Shown here: positions 63,022 through 64,000 of the stretch, one piece after another
How the letters are laid out: each line of letters begins with the position of its first letter
Position numbering within the stretch: position 1 is the stretch's first letter
From: Marinobacter manganoxydans MnI7-9
GTDB lineage: Bacteria; Pseudomonadota; Gammaproteobacteria; Pseudomonadales; Oleiphilaceae
Assembly (NCBI RefSeq): GCF_000235625.1
Contig: NZ_AGTR01000055.1
Span: forward strand, 1-64,000
DNA length: 64,000 bases
Direction: 5' to 3'
Program-made: the position numbers and the translations under genes
Notes under the pieces: generated by a model
Seen by the model: only the letters and a program-made list of their open reading frames with translations
Database searches by the model: none
What the model was told of the DNA's origin: nothing

Positions 63022-63948
63022 TCATCCTTTTTGTCCGGCTGCCCCTGGAGCAACGGATTGGGTCAATGCCTGATCCAGGTCCGGATACCGGAACTGGAAT
63101 TGCTGGCTGACCAGCTTCTCCGGAATAGCCCGCTGGCCCGTCAGAAGAAGCCTCGCCATTTCACCCAGAGCCACCTTGAGCACCGGAGCAGGTGCCGGAA
63201 AGAGGGTGGGGCGGTGTAAAACCCTCCCCAGGCTGCGGGTGAATTCTGCGTTCGTTACCGGGTTCGGGCTTACGACATTGTATGGGCCTGATGCGTCCGG
63301 GTTTTCCATCATCCAGATAAGTGCGCTGACTACATCGTCCCTGTGGACCCAAGGCATGTACTGGGTACCGCTACCCAGGCGTCCGCCCAGTGCCAGTTTG
63401 AAGGGCAGGAGCATCCGCTCCAGGAAGCCACCATCCGGGCCTGCCACGACGCCTGTCCGGGAGAAGCACAGGCGAACGCCGTCATCGCCAAGTGGTTTGG
63501 CGGCGTTTTCCCAGTCGCGGCACAGCCGATGCGTAAATTCGTCATTCGGGCTGGTGCTTTCGGTGACGGTGGCTGATCCCTGGTCCCCGTAAAAGCCAAC
63601 AGCCGATCCCGAAACGACGACATTCGGCGCTTGATCCCAACTTCGGATGACCTCGACCAGGGTTTCGGTGACGCCAATGCGGCTGTCACGGAGTTCCTGC
63701 TTTCGGGACTCCGACCAGCGTTTATCCGCGATACCTTCTCCGGCAAGGTTGATAACGGCATCGTATCCGGGGTGGGAACGAAGCTGCTGCAGATCACGGA
63801 TTGCCTCGACCCGTCCGCAGCTTGATTTGACCGTTTCGGCCGGTTGCCGGCTGAAAACCGTCAGTTCGTAATCCCGTGCCAATAATTCACGGCAGAGCAC
63901 GTGGCCAATAAACCCGGTTCCTCCGGTAATCAGAATCCTTTTCGACAT
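63022..63948 (-). CDS. yfcH: TIGR01777-type epimerase (YfcH-like)
   Basis: The product is 308 residues of the SDR superfamily. The NAD(P)-binding motif GGTGFIG is at residues 9-15. Typical TIGR01777 parts are VINLAGEGIADKRWSESRKQ, SGSAVGFYGDQGSATVTEST, SRTGVVAGPDGGFLERML and YMPWVHRDDVVSAL. The substrate is unknown; relatives include the cell-division-linked SulA/YfcH proteins. Confidence 0.9.
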   Translation of the reverse strand: MSKRILITGGTGFIGHVLCRELLARDYELTVFSRQPAETVKSSCGRVEAIRDLQQLRSHPGYDAVINLAGEGIADKRWSESRKQELRDSRIGVTETLVEVIRSWDQAPNVVVSGSAVGFYGDQGSATVTESTSPNDEFTHRLCRDWENAAKPLGDDGVRLCFSRTGVVAGPDGGFLERMLLPFKLALGGRLGSGTQYMPWVHRDDVVSALIWMMENPDASGPYNVVSPNPVTNAEFTRSLGRVLHRPTLFPAPAPVLKVALGEMARLLLTGQRAIPEKLVSQQFQFRYPDLDQALTQSVAPGAAGQKG

Positions 63949-64000
63949 AATCGATACTCCTGTCGCGCACCGGCCTCTGGCGCTGTCTCAGAACGCCCGG

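Overview
The window looks like chromosome from a marine gammaproteobacterium close to Marinobacter. This is inferred from gene order and family types, not from a database search. The pointers are a split B12-dependent ribonucleotide reductase (nrdJa/nrdJb, as known in Pseudomonas), the order trmJ-cysE-iscR-iscS-ndk-rlmN-pilF-rodZ-ispG-hisS-yfgM-bamB-der, a polar-type flgBCDEFGHIJKL operon with a sigma-54 promoter, and queA-tgt-yajC-secD-secF.

Region 1-4900 is accessory. It opens with the 5' part of a PAAR/DUF2235 gene, a type VI secretion effector candidate that runs off the left edge. Next comes a small integron cassette array without an integrase in view (CALIN-like). All cassettes read on the minus strand: a DinB-family cassette and two HigBA toxin-antitoxin cassettes, each followed by an attC site. 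An IS1182-family element sits inside one attC, in the R'' core box.

Region 4900-25400 is mostly core housekeeping and transport: nrdJab with an NrdR-type operator pair, an orphan-ligand ABC importer, an acyl-CoA ligase and a thioesterase, a Fur-box-preceded iron(III) ABC system lacking a local ATPase, a PilZ protein, a degenerate HD-GYP protein, two unrecognised lipoproteins, a YadGH-type exporter, queF, a membrane class III nucleotide cyclase, a DUF962/Mpo1-like protein and a YdjA-like nitroreductase.

Region 25500-37010 is the flagellar rod/hook/ring operon flgBCDEFGHIJKL. The middle of flgE, flgK and flgL is visibly AT-richer than the conserved ends, and a hairpin covers the flgF ribosome binding site.

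Region 37080-56550 starts with tRNA-Leu(CAA), then queA-tgt (queuosine), yajC-secD-secF (protein export), suhB, trmJ, cysE, iscRS, ndk, rlmN, the type IV pilus pilotin pilF, the cell-shape gene rodZ, ispG, hisS, yfgM, bamB and der. Two oddities point to loss of usual function: SuhB has lost its catalytic metal-binding motifs, and iscS is followed directly by ndk (no iscU, iscA, hscBA or fdx) and lacks the C-terminal tail that normally contacts IscU.

Region 56560-64000 carries pta-ackA (acetate/acetyl-phosphate), a PAS-GGDEF-EAL protein, a 50-residue single-span membrane protein, tRNA-Glu(TTC) and a YfcH-like epimerase.

The most unusual stretch is the toxin-antitoxin cassette array at 737-4659. 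The most informative single-gene oddities are SuhB and IscS.
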